Part shown: in pieces, positions 7,370-15,670 of the stretch
Layout: each line of letters opens with the position of its first letter
Position numbering within the stretch: position 1 is the first letter of the stretch
Assembly (NCBI RefSeq): GCF_041687215.1
Contig: NZ_JAWLCI010000005.1
Span: 1 to 64,000, forward strand
Source: Mariniphaga sp041687215
GTDB lineage: Bacteria; Bacteroidota; Bacteroidia; Bacteroidales; Prolixibacteraceae
Reading direction: 5' to 3'
DNA: 64,000 nucleotides
Position numbers and translations under genes: made by a program
Notes under the pieces: generated by a model
What the model was told of the DNA's origin: nothing
The model's input: the letters and a program-made list of their open reading frames with translations, nothing else
Database searches by the model: none

Positions 7370-9454
7370 ATGAAGAAAAACCTTTTTATTTTTGCACTGC
7401 TGGCACTCTTTGCCTGCACTACTCAAACCGAATCAACACAACAGAAAAATTATATACCCCAAACCCCTCAGCTTTCATCAGATTTAATGACACCTGAAGT
7501 GCTGTGGTCGTTTGGCCGGTTGGGCAGCCCGCAGGTTTCTCCCGATGGAGAATCGGTTTTATACACCGTAACATATTACAACATTGAAGAAAACAAACCC
7601 TACCGCGACATCTATTCAGCGCAGGTTTCAGGCGGAGAATCCAAAAACCTGACCAACTCGCCTACCAATGAGTTCAATACAATCTGGCGGCCCGACGGAC
7701 AAAAAGTCGGATACATTTCAACGGCGTCAGGCAGCGCCCAGGTTTGGGAAATGAATCCCGATGGCAGCGGGGCAAAGCAGATTTCAGAAATTGAAGGAGG
7801 TATTTCAGGATTCAACTATTCGCCCGATGGTTCAAAAATTTTCTACATTAAAAGTGTGAAACTCGACTACAACATTCACGACTTGTTTCCCGATTTGCCC
7901 AAAGCCAATGCCCGGCTTGAAAACGACCTCATGTACCGGCACTGGGACCAATGGCACGATTACACCTACCAGCATATTTTTATTGCTGATTATTCGGATG
8001 GGAAATGGGGTGAAGGAAAAGATATTATGGAAGGTGAACGTTTCGATTCTCCTATGAAACCCTTCGGTGGAATTGAACAGATTGCCTGGAGTGCGGATGG
8101 AAAAATTCTGGCTTACACCTGTAAAAAGAAAACCGGGAAAGAGTATTCGATTTCGACGAATTCAGACATCTATTTTTATGATGTTGAAACCGGCCAAACC
8201 ACCAATTTTACGGAAGGAATGATGGGTTACGATAAAAACCCGGTGTTTTCTGCCGATGGAAAATACCTGGCCTGGGAAAGTATGGAACGCGACGGTTACG
8301 AATCGGACAAAAACCGGTTGTTTGTTGCTAATCTCGAAACCGGAGAAAAAACAGATTTTACAGCAGAATTCGACCAGAATGTGCACAACCTGAGTTGGAA
8401 TGAAGAAAGCAATGCCATCTTTTTCACCAGCAACATTCACGGAACCGATGAAATTTACCATGTAAAACTTTCGGATGGAGTGATTTCAAGATTAACAGAC
8501 GGCATACACGATTACCAAACCGTGGAACCGGCCGGTTCGAAACTGGTGGCGCAAAAAGTTTCCATGTCACAACCGGCAGAGCTTTACCTGGTTGACCCGG
8601 AAACCGGAACTGACCAACCGTTAACCGCTGTAAACAAAGGCATTCTCGACCAGCTTACCATGGGCAAAGTGGAAGAACGCTGGCTGGAAACCACCGACGG
8701 CAAAAAGATGCACACCTGGGTAATTTATCCGCCGAATTTCGACCCAAACAAAAAGTATCCGACACTTTTGTACTGCCAGGGCGGTCCGCAGGGAACGGTA
8801 AGCCAGTTTTGGTCGTACCGCTGGAATTTCCAGATGATGGCTGCCAACGGGTATATTATTGTGGCGCCCAACCGCCGGGGTTTGCCGGGATTCGGACAGG
8901 AATGGAACGAACAGATTTCGAAAGATTACGGAGGACAAAACATCAAAGATTATCTGACGGCCATTGATGAACTGGCAAAAGAACCATTTGTTGACGAAAG
9001 CCGGCTTGGAGCTGTTGGTGCAAGCTACGGCGGATTTTCAGTTTTCTTCCTGGCAGGAAATCACGATGGACGTTTTAAGGCGTTTATTTCGCACGACGGG
9101 ATGTTCAACTTCGAGTATCAGTATTTAACCACCGAAGAAATGTGGTTTGCGAACTGGGACATTGGCGGGCCTTTCTGGGAAAAAGAGAATGCGGCAGCGC
9201 AACGTTCCTACACTTTTTCGCCGCACAACTTTGTTCAGAACTGGGATACGCCCATTCTGGTCATTCACGGTGAAAAAGATTTCCGTGTTCCACCCGACCA
9301 GGGAATGGCAGCTTTTAATGCTGCTGTTTTAAGGGATATTCCTGCCCAGTTTCTCTATTTTCCGGAAGAAAACCATTGGGTGCTGCAAGCCCAAAACGGT
9401 ATTTTGTGGCAGCGGGTTTTCTTCAACTGGCTCGGCAAGTGGCTGAAAGATTAG
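7370..9454 (+). CDS. S9 family prolyl oligopeptidase lipoprotein
   Basis: A 694-residue serine peptidase of the DPP-IV/acylaminoacyl-peptidase group, which removes short peptides or acylated residues from oligopeptides. The N terminus MKKNLFIFALLALFAC ends in a lipobox with C16, so it is a lipoprotein facing the periplasm or cell surface. Residues about 40-420 form a WD40-like beta-propeller (repeated SPDG/SADGK motifs). The C-terminal alpha/beta hydrolase carries Ser552 in GASYGGF, Asp637 in HGEKDFRVP and His669 in ENHW, a complete catalytic triad. The QGGPQG motif before the nucleophile is typical of the oxyanion region. It is preceded by a plausible promoter and followed within 16 bases by a small membrane-protein gene. 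Confidence 0.9.
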   Translation: MKKNLFIFALLALFACTTQTESTQQKNYIPQTPQLSSDLMTPEVLWSFGRLGSPQVSPDGESVLYTVTYYNIEENKPYRDIYSAQVSGGESKNLTNSPTNEFNTIWRPDGQKVGYISTASGSAQVWEMNPDGSGAKQISEIEGGISGFNYSPDGSKIFYIKSVKLDYNIHDLFPDLPKANARLENDLMYRHWDQWHDYTYQHIFIADYSDGKWGEGKDIMEGERFDSPMKPFGGIEQIAWSADGKILAYTCKKKTGKEYSISTNSDIYFYDVETGQTTNFTEGMMGYDKNPVFSADGKYLAWESMERDGYESDKNRLFVANLETGEKTDFTAEFDQNVHNLSWNEESNAIFFTSNIHGTDEIYHVKLSDGVISRLTDGIHDYQTVEPAGSKLVAQKVSMSQPAELYLVDPETGTDQPLTAVNKGILDQLTMGKVEERWLETTDGKKMHTWVIYPPNFDPNKKYPTLLYCQGGPQGTVSQFWSYRWNFQMMAANGYIIVAPNRRGLPGFGQEWNEQISKDYGGQNIKDYLTAIDELAKEPFVDESRLGAVGASYGGFSVFFLAGNHDGRFKAFISHDGMFNFEYQYLTTEEMWFANWDIGGPFWEKENAAAQRSYTFSPHNFVQNWDTPILVIHGEKDFRVPPDQGMAAFNAAVLRDIPAQFLYFPEENHWVLQAQNGILWQRVFFNWLGKWLKD

Positions 9455-9470
9455 ATTTTAACAGAAGAAA

Positions 9471-9947
9471 TTGAAAATTGACAACAGAATTGAGAAGCCC
9501 TTTGGAAAAACCGCCGTTTTTGTGGGCGTTGTTTTTCTTCTGACGGGTACCGGGATGTTGCTGAATGGCGCTGTTATTTGGGGAATTTTAGTTGTTTTGT
9601 TTGCTGCCCTTGTTGTTTTTACGAATTCAGGAATTGAAATTGACACTGAAAAATATGAAGTGAGGCAATACAACAAATGGTTTGGGTTGTTCAAAACCGG
9701 GAAATGGAAATCGCTTCGGGCATACATTGGTGTAACTTTGGTGCCCATCACCACCCGCGAGTCGATGGCAAGCTGGTCGAACCGGGTAACCTCAAACAAA
9801 AAAACCGATTACCGCATTTACCTGGTGAACAAATCCCGGAAACCTGCTTTTGCCATAAAAACCTGCCCCACCCGAGAAAAGGCGCAAAACAGCCTCGATG
9901 AGTTTTCTATCTGGTTGAAAGTACCGGTTTTTTCGGTGAAAAGGTAA
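9471..9947 (+). CDS. Small membrane protein, unknown function
   Basis: A 158-residue protein starting at TTG (9471), with AGAAGAAA just upstream as a possible ribosome-binding site; no ATG gives a better N terminus. Two hydrophobic helices occupy about residues 14-50 (AVFVGVVFLLTGTGMLLNG and ILVVLFAALVVF). The remaining 105 residues look like a mixed alpha/beta cytoplasmic domain with a basic patch, not unlike bacterial PH-type domains, but I cannot assign a family. It is likely cotranscribed with the S9 peptidase 16 bases upstream. Confidence 0.6.
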   Translation: MKIDNRIEKPFGKTAVFVGVVFLLTGTGMLLNGAVIWGILVVLFAALVVFTNSGIEIDTEKYEVRQYNKWFGLFKTGKWKSLRAYIGVTLVPITTRESMASWSNRVTSNKKTDYRIYLVNKSRKPAFAIKTCPTREKAQNSLDEFSIWLKVPVFSVKR

Positions 9948-9983
9948 AACGCAAAAATGAAATTTTTAGTTGGAAGAATTATT

Positions 9984-10382
9984 TCAATCAGAAATATTTA
10001 TTTCATTTTCAATCAGGCTTATGAATTCTTCAACAGGTTTAAATAAAGGTTGAACCGAATTATTATCATAGTCAAAAATATTGTCGTAATCGCCTTTTTG
10101 CCTCCAATCATATAATTCTCCAAGTAGCCGGCCATATTTTTTATCAAATTTTCCTGTTTTAATAAAATGAAGTGAAAACTGACTTTTTGTGGCTGAATGT
10201 GATTTTGTTTGAATTTTATTCATAACCAAAAGTGCATTAACCGCATAAAAAACAGCATAATACAAGCGGTTAACTGCTGAATTCCAAAAACCGTTTTTGG
10301 CTAAAACCTTTGCGGCTTCAAAGGTTTTACAGGCAGATTCAATCCGGTATTGTACATACTCTTTTCGTTCATTATCATTCAT
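9984..10382 (-). CDS. HEPN domain protein of an MNT-HEPN pair
   Basis: A 132-residue all-helical HEPN protein, second gene of a pair with an upstream minimal nucleotidyltransferase; the two overlap by four bases (ATGA). HEPN toxins cut RNA through an R-x4-6-H motif. Here the core helix reads NRLYYAVFYAVNALL: R39 is present, but the position where many relatives have His is Y46, so the canonical motif is incomplete. The rest (WNSAVNRLYY, then KGDYDNIFDYDN) matches the PF05168-type HEPN fold. It may be an inactive partner, may use another residue, or may act as a substrate-binding subunit. A toxin-antitoxin or abortive-infection role is inferred from the arrangement only. Confidence 0.82.
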   Translation of the reverse strand: MNDNERKEYVQYRIESACKTFEAAKVLAKNGFWNSAVNRLYYAVFYAVNALLVMNKIQTKSHSATKSQFSLHFIKTGKFDKKYGRLLGELYDWRQKGDYDNIFDYDNNSVQPLFKPVEEFISLIENEINISD

Positions 10383-10696
10383 AAACTTACACCTTCAGCA
10401 ATTACATTTTGGTAGTAGGGTGTTATTCTTTGTTTTGTTTGCCAATCCTGTTTCGAGTAAACAAAAATTGAAAAGGACTCTCCGGTTTCCAACTCCAAAT
10501 CGTACAATTGATTTCTAAATTTTCTTTCTGTCTCCAGACTGGTTGGATAATCAGTCAAAATTAATATGTCCCAGTCGGAATCCTGACGTTCATCTCCCCG
10601 GGCTCTGGAGCCGTATAGAATTACATTTGCATTTGGGTCAATTTCATTAATGCAATTCTTAATAAGTCCACTAATATGTTGTGTTTTTTTCTTCAT
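10379..10696 (-). CDS. Minimal nucleotidyltransferase (MNT) of an MNT-HEPN pair
   Basis: A 105-residue protein with the polymerase-beta-type nucleotidyltransferase motif G29-S30 followed by D41-x-D43 (GSRARGDERQDSDWD), followed by only a short helical tail: a minimal, MntA-like enzyme. In studied pairs the MNT subunit adds nucleotides to its HEPN partner and neutralises it. The gene begins only four bases after a perfect -7 box (TATCTTTG on the minus strand, 10701-10708), so the mRNA could be nearly leaderless. It is translationally coupled to the HEPN gene by an ATGA overlap. Confidence 0.85.
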   Translation of the reverse strand: MKKKTQHISGLIKNCINEIDPNANVILYGSRARGDERQDSDWDILILTDYPTSLETERKFRNQLYDLELETGESFSIFVYSKQDWQTKQRITPYYQNVIAEGVSL

Positions 10697-10756
10697 GTTT
10701 CAAAGATAGTGAATTGGTTACAATTTTTTTATCTGTTGATATGTTCATGTTTCAAA
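10692..10756. promoter_or_regulatory. MNT-HEPN promoter with direct repeat
   Basis: On the minus strand TATCTTTG (10708-10701) is an exact -7 element four bases before the MNT start codon. The 13-base sequence TTCATGTTTCAAA occurs twice (10692-10704 and 10744-10756), with one copy overlapping this promoter and start codon. This could be an autoregulatory operator. Confidence 0.45.
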
Positions 10757-10778
10757 ATAAGTACTCTCCAAAGAAAGA

Positions 10779-10809
10779 ATTGCTCCTTCATTCCATTTAA
10801 CTATTTTTG
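10779..10809 (+). promoter_or_regulatory. Promoter of the Gfo/Idh/MocA-malQ operon
   Basis: ATTG (10779-10782), a 19-base spacer, then TATTTTTG (10802-10809), an exact TAnnTTTG -7 box with ideal spacing. The start codon of the first gene follows 24 bases later. Confidence 0.65.
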
Positions 10810-10833
10810 AGCAAATTTTGAAAAACTGTTTCC

Positions 10834-11931
10834 ATGCAAAAAATACACATCGGATTTTTGGGTGCCGGCGGAATTGCCCGTGCGCATGCCTATGCGCTTC
10901 AGTCGTTAAAGTTTTATTACAACGAAGTCCCTGAACTGGTTTTCGAATCGGTGGCCTCGGCCAGAGCGGAAAGCCGCGAAAACTTTGCAGCAAAGTTTGG
11001 TTTTGCTTCGGCACAAACGGTTGAAGTGTTTTCGCAAAATGAAAAAATTAATGCCGTTTTTATTTTGGGGCCGAACAATGTGCATTTTGAACACCTGAAA
11101 CTGGCGTTGCAAATGCCGACTGTAAGATACATTTACCTCGAAAAGCCGGTTTGTGCATCGTTGCAGGAAGAAAAGGAGATGAAAAAGATGCTGGAAACAA
11201 TTAGCGAAGATGTAAAAATCCAGGTTGGTTTTCAGTACCTGCAAACTTCATCGGTGCGCGAGGCACTGCAATTCTGGAAATCGGGCAAACTGGGCAAACC
11301 CATTCATTTCGATTTAAAATATTACCACGGGGACTACCTGCAATCATCTTATCGCGAAAAACGGGTAACACGGCTCACTCCGGCTCCCGATGGCGGCGCC
11401 ATGGCCGATTTAGGTTCGCACGGAATCAGCCTTTTGATAGCTTTTTTAGGCGAAGAATTACAAATTACCGGTGCTTTGCAGGGAGGCGAATTTTCTGATG
11501 TGCCTACCGGTTCCGATTTGTTTAGTTCCCTTTCGCTGGTAGAACCCGAAACAGGGGCAGTTGGCAACTTGTCGGCCAGTCGTATCAGCTCCGGTACAGG
11601 CGATTTGGTGCATCTGGAAGTGTATGGCGAAAACGGTGCCTTGCGGTATTCTTCAAAAAACTCTGAATATTTTGAATATTACACGGAAGGTTCCGACCAG
11701 TGGGTGAAACAGATGGTTGGCAGCAATTACAAGCCGGTTACCAGTTTCCCGTCAGGCCACGTGCCGCCGGGCTGGCTGCGTTCGATGGTTCATGCACATT
11801 ACCTGTTCTTAACCGGAAATGATGCCAAAGCATTTATACCCGATTTAAAACACGGTCTAGCCGTTCAGCGCATTGTGCGTGAAACTGCAGAACACCTTTC
11901 CGTTTTCCGAAAAAACTTCAAAAATGATTGA
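10834..11931 (+). CDS. Gfo/Idh/MocA family oxidoreductase
   Basis: A 365-residue NAD(P)-dependent oxidoreductase, probably acting on a sugar or sugar derivative. The N-terminal Rossmann fold shows IGFLGAGGIARAHA (residues 5-18), GPNNVHF and the family-defining EKP (YLEKPVCASL) near residue 108. The C-terminal alpha/beta domain carries DLGSHG with the His expected near the substrate. Substrate cannot be predicted. The 3' end overlaps the malQ start by eight bases, so it shares an operon and probably translation with 4-alpha-glucanotransferase, which points to carbohydrate metabolism. A good -7 box lies upstream. Confidence 0.85.
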   Translation: MQKIHIGFLGAGGIARAHAYALQSLKFYYNEVPELVFESVASARAESRENFAAKFGFASAQTVEVFSQNEKINAVFILGPNNVHFEHLKLALQMPTVRYIYLEKPVCASLQEEKEMKKMLETISEDVKIQVGFQYLQTSSVREALQFWKSGKLGKPIHFDLKYYHGDYLQSSYREKRVTRLTPAPDGGAMADLGSHGISLLIAFLGEELQITGALQGGEFSDVPTGSDLFSSLSLVEPETGAVGNLSASRISSGTGDLVHLEVYGENGALRYSSKNSEYFEYYTEGSDQWVKQMVGSNYKPVTSFPSGHVPPGWLRSMVHAHYLFLTGNDAKAFIPDLKHGLAVQRIVRETAEHLSVFRKNFKND

Positions 11932-13408
11932 AAGGAACAGCGGTATTATCCTGCATATCACTTCACTTCCCGGTCCGGAAGGAATAGGCACGCTGGGGCA
12001 GGAAGCATTGCGGTTTGTGGATTTGTTGCACGAAACAGGTCAAAAGCTATGGCAGATTTTACCGCTGGGACCTGTCGGATACGGGAATTCGCCCTACCAG
12101 TGTTATTCAGCTTTTGCCGGTAATCCGTTGCTTATCGATTTGCAGTTGCTGGTTGAAGATGGTTTGCTTTCAGACCAAGATTTAAAAAAACGTCCAACTT
12201 TTCCTTTAAAACGAGTAGATTTTGAAAAAGTGGAAGCCTGGAAATTTCCATTGCTGCGAAAAGCTTTCGAAAATTTTCAACACAAAAAGCCGGAAAATAC
12301 TGAGACTGAATACCATCATTTTTTGAAAGAACACGGTTGGTGGTTGCAGGATTATGCCCTTTTTATGGCAGCCAAGATTCACTTTAAAAATGCACACTGG
12401 AGGGATTGGGAGCACGATTTGAAATTCAGAAAAAGGAAAGCCATTCATATATATTCCGAACTCCTTTCCGAAGAAATTGAATACCGAAAGTTTTTGCAGT
12501 TCCTGTTTTATAGGCAGTGGTTCCGGTTAAAGGAGTATGCTCATTCGAAAAAAGTTCAGATTTTTGGCGATATGCCGCTTTACGTTTCCGGCAATAGTGC
12601 TGATGTGTGGACGAATACCGATGTGTTTTTGCTCGATGAACATCTGAATCCCACTCAGGTGGGTGGCGTTCCACCAGATTATTTTAGCGAAACAGGTCAG
12701 CTTTGGGGAAATCCGGTTTTTAACTGGGAACGCCTCGAACAACGGGATTTCGACTGGTGGCTTGCCCGGCTGCACTTCAATGCGCACTTGTTCGATAAAG
12801 TTCGGATTGACCATTTTCGCGGACTGGAGTCGTTCTGGTCGGTACCGGCTGGTGAAAAAACGGCCATTAACGGACAGTGGCTTCCGGCTAAAGGTTTTCA
12901 ACTCCTGAAAAAATTTAAGGAACAGGTGGATTACATGCCCCTTATTGCCGAAGATTTGGGCGTTATTACTTCCGAAGTACAGCAGTTGCGCGATGATTTT
13001 CATCTTCCCGGCATGAAAGTGTTGCAGTTTGCTTTTGGCTCCAATCCGGCCAACGAACATCTGCCCCACAACTACCTGCCGAAGTTTATTGCCTATACCG
13101 GCACCCACGATAACGACACCACATTGGGTTGGTTGTGTTCAATAAAGGACGAAGAGCGAAAACGAGTTCGCCGATATCTGGGCAGGTTTGGAAAACGTGC
13201 ATTAAAAAAAGGAATTGAATGGATTTGGGCATCTTCGGCTCAAAGTGCTTTAATGCCCATGCAGGACTTATTGCAACTGGGAACCAAAGCCCGGCTCAAC
13301 GTACCTGGCACTTCTGATGGGAATTGGGAATGGCGGTTTAATTGGAAGCAGTTAAAGAGAAATCATAAAAGGTTTTTAATTGATGTTACTCAGAAATTTA
13401 ACAGGTAG
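11924..13408 (+). CDS. malQ: 4-alpha-glucanotransferase (amylomaltase, GH77)
   Basis: A 494-residue cytoplasmic enzyme that transfers alpha-1,4-glucan segments between maltodextrins, in starch or glycogen breakdown. I chose the ATG at 11924, giving MIERNSGIILHITSLPG, over an upstream in-frame codon because the family starts this way. The N-terminal GIILHITSLPGPEGIGTLG is diagnostic. Catalytic residues are visible: nucleophile D296 in KVRIDHFRGL, acid/base E343 in IAEDLG and D396 in THDNDTTLGW. Length matches single-domain bacterial MalQ without the extra starch-binding domains found in many Bacteroides homologues. It overlaps the upstream oxidoreductase by eight bases and converges on an alpha/beta hydrolase four bases away. 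Confidence 0.95.
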   Translation: MIERNSGIILHITSLPGPEGIGTLGQEALRFVDLLHETGQKLWQILPLGPVGYGNSPYQCYSAFAGNPLLIDLQLLVEDGLLSDQDLKKRPTFPLKRVDFEKVEAWKFPLLRKAFENFQHKKPENTETEYHHFLKEHGWWLQDYALFMAAKIHFKNAHWRDWEHDLKFRKRKAIHIYSELLSEEIEYRKFLQFLFYRQWFRLKEYAHSKKVQIFGDMPLYVSGNSADVWTNTDVFLLDEHLNPTQVGGVPPDYFSETGQLWGNPVFNWERLEQRDFDWWLARLHFNAHLFDKVRIDHFRGLESFWSVPAGEKTAINGQWLPAKGFQLLKKFKEQVDYMPLIAEDLGVITSEVQQLRDDFHLPGMKVLQFAFGSNPANEHLPHNYLPKFIAYTGTHDNDTTLGWLCSIKDEERKRVRRYLGRFGKRALKKGIEWIWASSAQSALMPMQDLLQLGTKARLNVPGTSDGNWEWRFNWKQLKRNHKRFLIDVTQKFNR

Positions 13409-13411
13409 AAT

Positions 13412-14215
13412 TTAGCAACACCTCATTACTGCTTCCATAAATTCTTCTGGTTTTTCGGCATGAAGCCAGTGTCCGGCGCCGGGGATATCCACTATACTGG
13501 CATCGGGATAAATTTCCTTGATTAACGGAATGTCTTCATCCATTATGTAATTGGATTTTAAACCTCGAATGAAAATGACCGGATATGTATTAATTGGAAT
13601 CCGGTCGTCGAACCACTGCCGGTTAACGCCACCAACAATCTCATCCAGCGACTCGTATAAAACATCTACATTCAGGCGCCATTCGTATTGTTTGGTTTTT
13701 TTGTTTTTAGTTATACTTTTTAACAGAAACTGTCTGATACGACTGTCGTCTATTCGTTCAGAAAGCAGGTCGTCCACCTGTTTGCGTTTTTTTACACGGC
13801 TGAAATCCAGTTCTTTCAGGGCCAGAAGAATGTTTCGGTGCAGGTGGTACTGGCTGCTGTCTTTTAATTGCAGATAATCTTTGGGCGCAATGTCGGCAAT
13901 CACCAGTTTTTCAACTTTTTCGGGGTAGTCGGCGGCAAACCACATGGCTGTTTTTCCGCCCATGCTGTGTCCTAAAATTGTGGCTTTTTCAATCTGTTGT
14001 TGTTTGAAAAATGCAGCCAAATCATCGCGCATGGCATTAAAAGTATGCTCGCTGGCGAACGGCGAACGTCCGTGGTTTCGCTGGTCAATCATGTAAACGG
14101 TGTGGTTTTCGGCCAGGCGTTTTCCCATGTTAATCCAGTTGTCCGATGAACCGTAGAGTCCGTGAATGATAACTACAATCGGACCTTCTCCTTCCTTTCG
14201 GTAATAAAGTTCCAT
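13412..14215 (-). CDS. Alpha/beta hydrolase, YbfF-like esterase
   Basis: A 267-residue alpha/beta hydrolase. Visible features are the oxyanion-region HGLYGSSDNW, DQRNHGRS, the nucleophile elbow GHSMGG with S84, and GAGHWLHAEKPEEF carrying the catalytic His near the C terminus. This combination is typical of YbfF/PldB-like cytoplasmic esterases; the substrate is unknown. The start codon lies one base from the end of pdxJ, so the two genes form an operon. The 3' end faces malQ with only three bases between the stop codons. Confidence 0.85.
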   Translation of the reverse strand: MELYYRKEGEGPIVVIIHGLYGSSDNWINMGKRLAENHTVYMIDQRNHGRSPFASEHTFNAMRDDLAAFFKQQQIEKATILGHSMGGKTAMWFAADYPEKVEKLVIADIAPKDYLQLKDSSQYHLHRNILLALKELDFSRVKKRKQVDDLLSERIDDSRIRQFLLKSITKNKKTKQYEWRLNVDVLYESLDEIVGGVNRQWFDDRIPINTYPVIFIRGLKSNYIMDEDIPLIKEIYPDASIVDIPGAGHWLHAEKPEEFMEAVMRCC

Positions 14216-14216
14216 A

Positions 14217-14930
14217 TTATTTCAAACAATCAAGGTATTTTTGAATGGTAGTTTCCAAACCGAAATAAAGAGCATCGGCAATAAGGGCATGGCCAATGGA
14301 AACTTCCTTCAAATCAGGAATATTCTTGTAAAAATAATTGAGGTTCTCCAGGCTCAAATCATGACCGGCATTCACTTCAATTCCAATTTTATCTGCAAAT
14401 TTTGCTGCTTCAATAAACGGTTCAATGGCTTTGTCGCGGCCCAATGGATAAAGGCGTGCATAAGGTTCAGTGTACAGTTCAATACGGTCGGATCCGGTTT
14501 CGGCAGCACCCTCAATGTCTTCCGTGTTCGGATCTACAAAAATGGAGGTTCGTATTCCGTGCTCGTGAAGTCGAGAAATTACCTCCTTCAAAAAGGTAAG
14601 GTTTTTCCAGGTATCCCAACCATGATCGCTGGTGAGTTGATTGTGCGTATCGGGCACCAAAGTAACCTGATCGGCCCTCACTTCGGTAACCATTTTTAGA
14701 AAATCTTCACTCGGATATCCTTCTATATTAAATTCAGTGGTAATTAAAGGTTTAATTTCATAAACATCTTTTCGCGTAATATGCCGTTCATCGGGGCGGG
14801 GATGCACTGTAATTCCCTGTGCTCCAAATTTTTGACAATTAATTGCTGCATCTTTCACACTGGGAATTTTCCCTCCCCTCGAATTTCGCAGTGTTGCTAT
14901 TTTGTTTATATTTACACTTAGTCTTGTCAT
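14217..14930 (-). CDS. pdxJ: Pyridoxine 5'-phosphate synthase
   Basis: A 237-residue TIM-barrel enzyme that joins 1-deoxy-D-xylulose 5-phosphate and 3-amino-2-oxopropyl phosphate in the DXP-dependent vitamin B6 pathway. The chosen start gives MTRLSVNINKIATLRNSRGG; an earlier in-frame ATG at 14975 adds a non-homologous stretch. Diagnostic motifs are GAQGITVHPRPDERHI, FNIEGYP, LVPD and VNAGHDLSLEN. Immediately downstream (one base) lies the alpha/beta hydrolase. The divergent CBS-domain gene begins 63 bases upstream, so both promoters lie in that gap. Confidence 0.97.
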   Translation of the reverse strand: MTRLSVNINKIATLRNSRGGKIPSVKDAAINCQKFGAQGITVHPRPDERHITRKDVYEIKPLITTEFNIEGYPSEDFLKMVTEVRADQVTLVPDTHNQLTSDHGWDTWKNLTFLKEVISRLHEHGIRTSIFVDPNTEDIEGAAETGSDRIELYTEPYARLYPLGRDKAIEPFIEAAKFADKIGIEVNAGHDLSLENLNYFYKNIPDLKEVSIGHALIADALYFGLETTIQKYLDCLK

Positions 14931-14993
14931 TGTTTTATTTTTAAGGCGCAAGTTACAATTTTCAGTTTGAAACATTAAAATAAAATTAAAGAA

Positions 14994-15659
14994 TTGCTGG
15001 CAAACAGTTTAATATCAGATGTAGTTCCTGCAGTAAGCAGCACCGAAAAAGGACAGAAAGTGTTAAATTCGATGGATGTTTTCAGGGTTTCCCATCTTCC
15101 GGTTGTTGATGATGGCCATTACCGTGGAATAGTTTCGGATAAATTTATTTACGATTTGAATTTGGTGGAAGAGTCCATAGGCAAAGAAGTTGAAAAATTT
15201 GATACGACGCATGTACATGAAGATCAGCATATTTTTGAAGTTGCGATGTTGATGTATAAGCTGAAATTAAGTTTAATAGCGGTTTTGAATTCTGCTCACG
15301 AATACATGGGGGCAATTACACTTTATGATCTTGCACGACGTTTTGCCCGCTATTTTTCATTACAGGAAATGGGTGGAATTATAGTTTTGGAGGTGAATGA
15401 AATAGATTATTCACTCGCTCAAATCAGCCAGATTATTGAGGGCAATGATGTCAAAATCCTGAGCTTTTTTATGAATCGCTTGCCAGGCACACATACACTG
15501 GAATTAGTGCTTAAACTGGACAGAGACGACCTTTCTTCTGTTATTCAGTCGTTTATGCGTTACGACTATACCGTGAAAGGCATTTATCTCGACCATTCCA
15601 TGCTGAGTGATTTATACCAGGACAGGTACGACCAATTCATGAAATTTATGAATATTTAA
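14994..15659 (+). CDS. CBS-domain protein (AcuB-like)
   Basis: A 221-residue protein starting at TTG (14994). Residues about 1-60 and 68-125 form a CBS pair (DVVPAVSSTEKGQKVLNSM, then VSHLPVVDDG and LIAVLNSAHEYMGAIT), a module that usually binds adenine nucleotides. The C-terminal 85 residues (GGIIVLEVNEIDYSLAQISQ) look like an ACT-type regulatory domain. The gene sits 11 bases before nadK and opens the envelope cluster, as it does in related genomes by my recollection. Ligand and target are unknown. Confidence 0.78.
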   Translation: MLANSLISDVVPAVSSTEKGQKVLNSMDVFRVSHLPVVDDGHYRGIVSDKFIYDLNLVEESIGKEVEKFDTTHVHEDQHIFEVAMLMYKLKLSLIAVLNSAHEYMGAITLYDLARRFARYFSLQEMGGIIVLEVNEIDYSLAQISQIIEGNDVKILSFFMNRLPGTHTLELVLKLDRDDLSSVIQSFMRYDYTVKGIYLDHSMLSDLYQDRYDQFMKFMNI

Positions 15660-15670
15660 AATACAATCAA

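Noticed and set aside
9984..10696. Calling the MNT-HEPN pair a proven toxin-antitoxin system
   Set aside because: The HEPN motif is incomplete, so only the architecture is supported.
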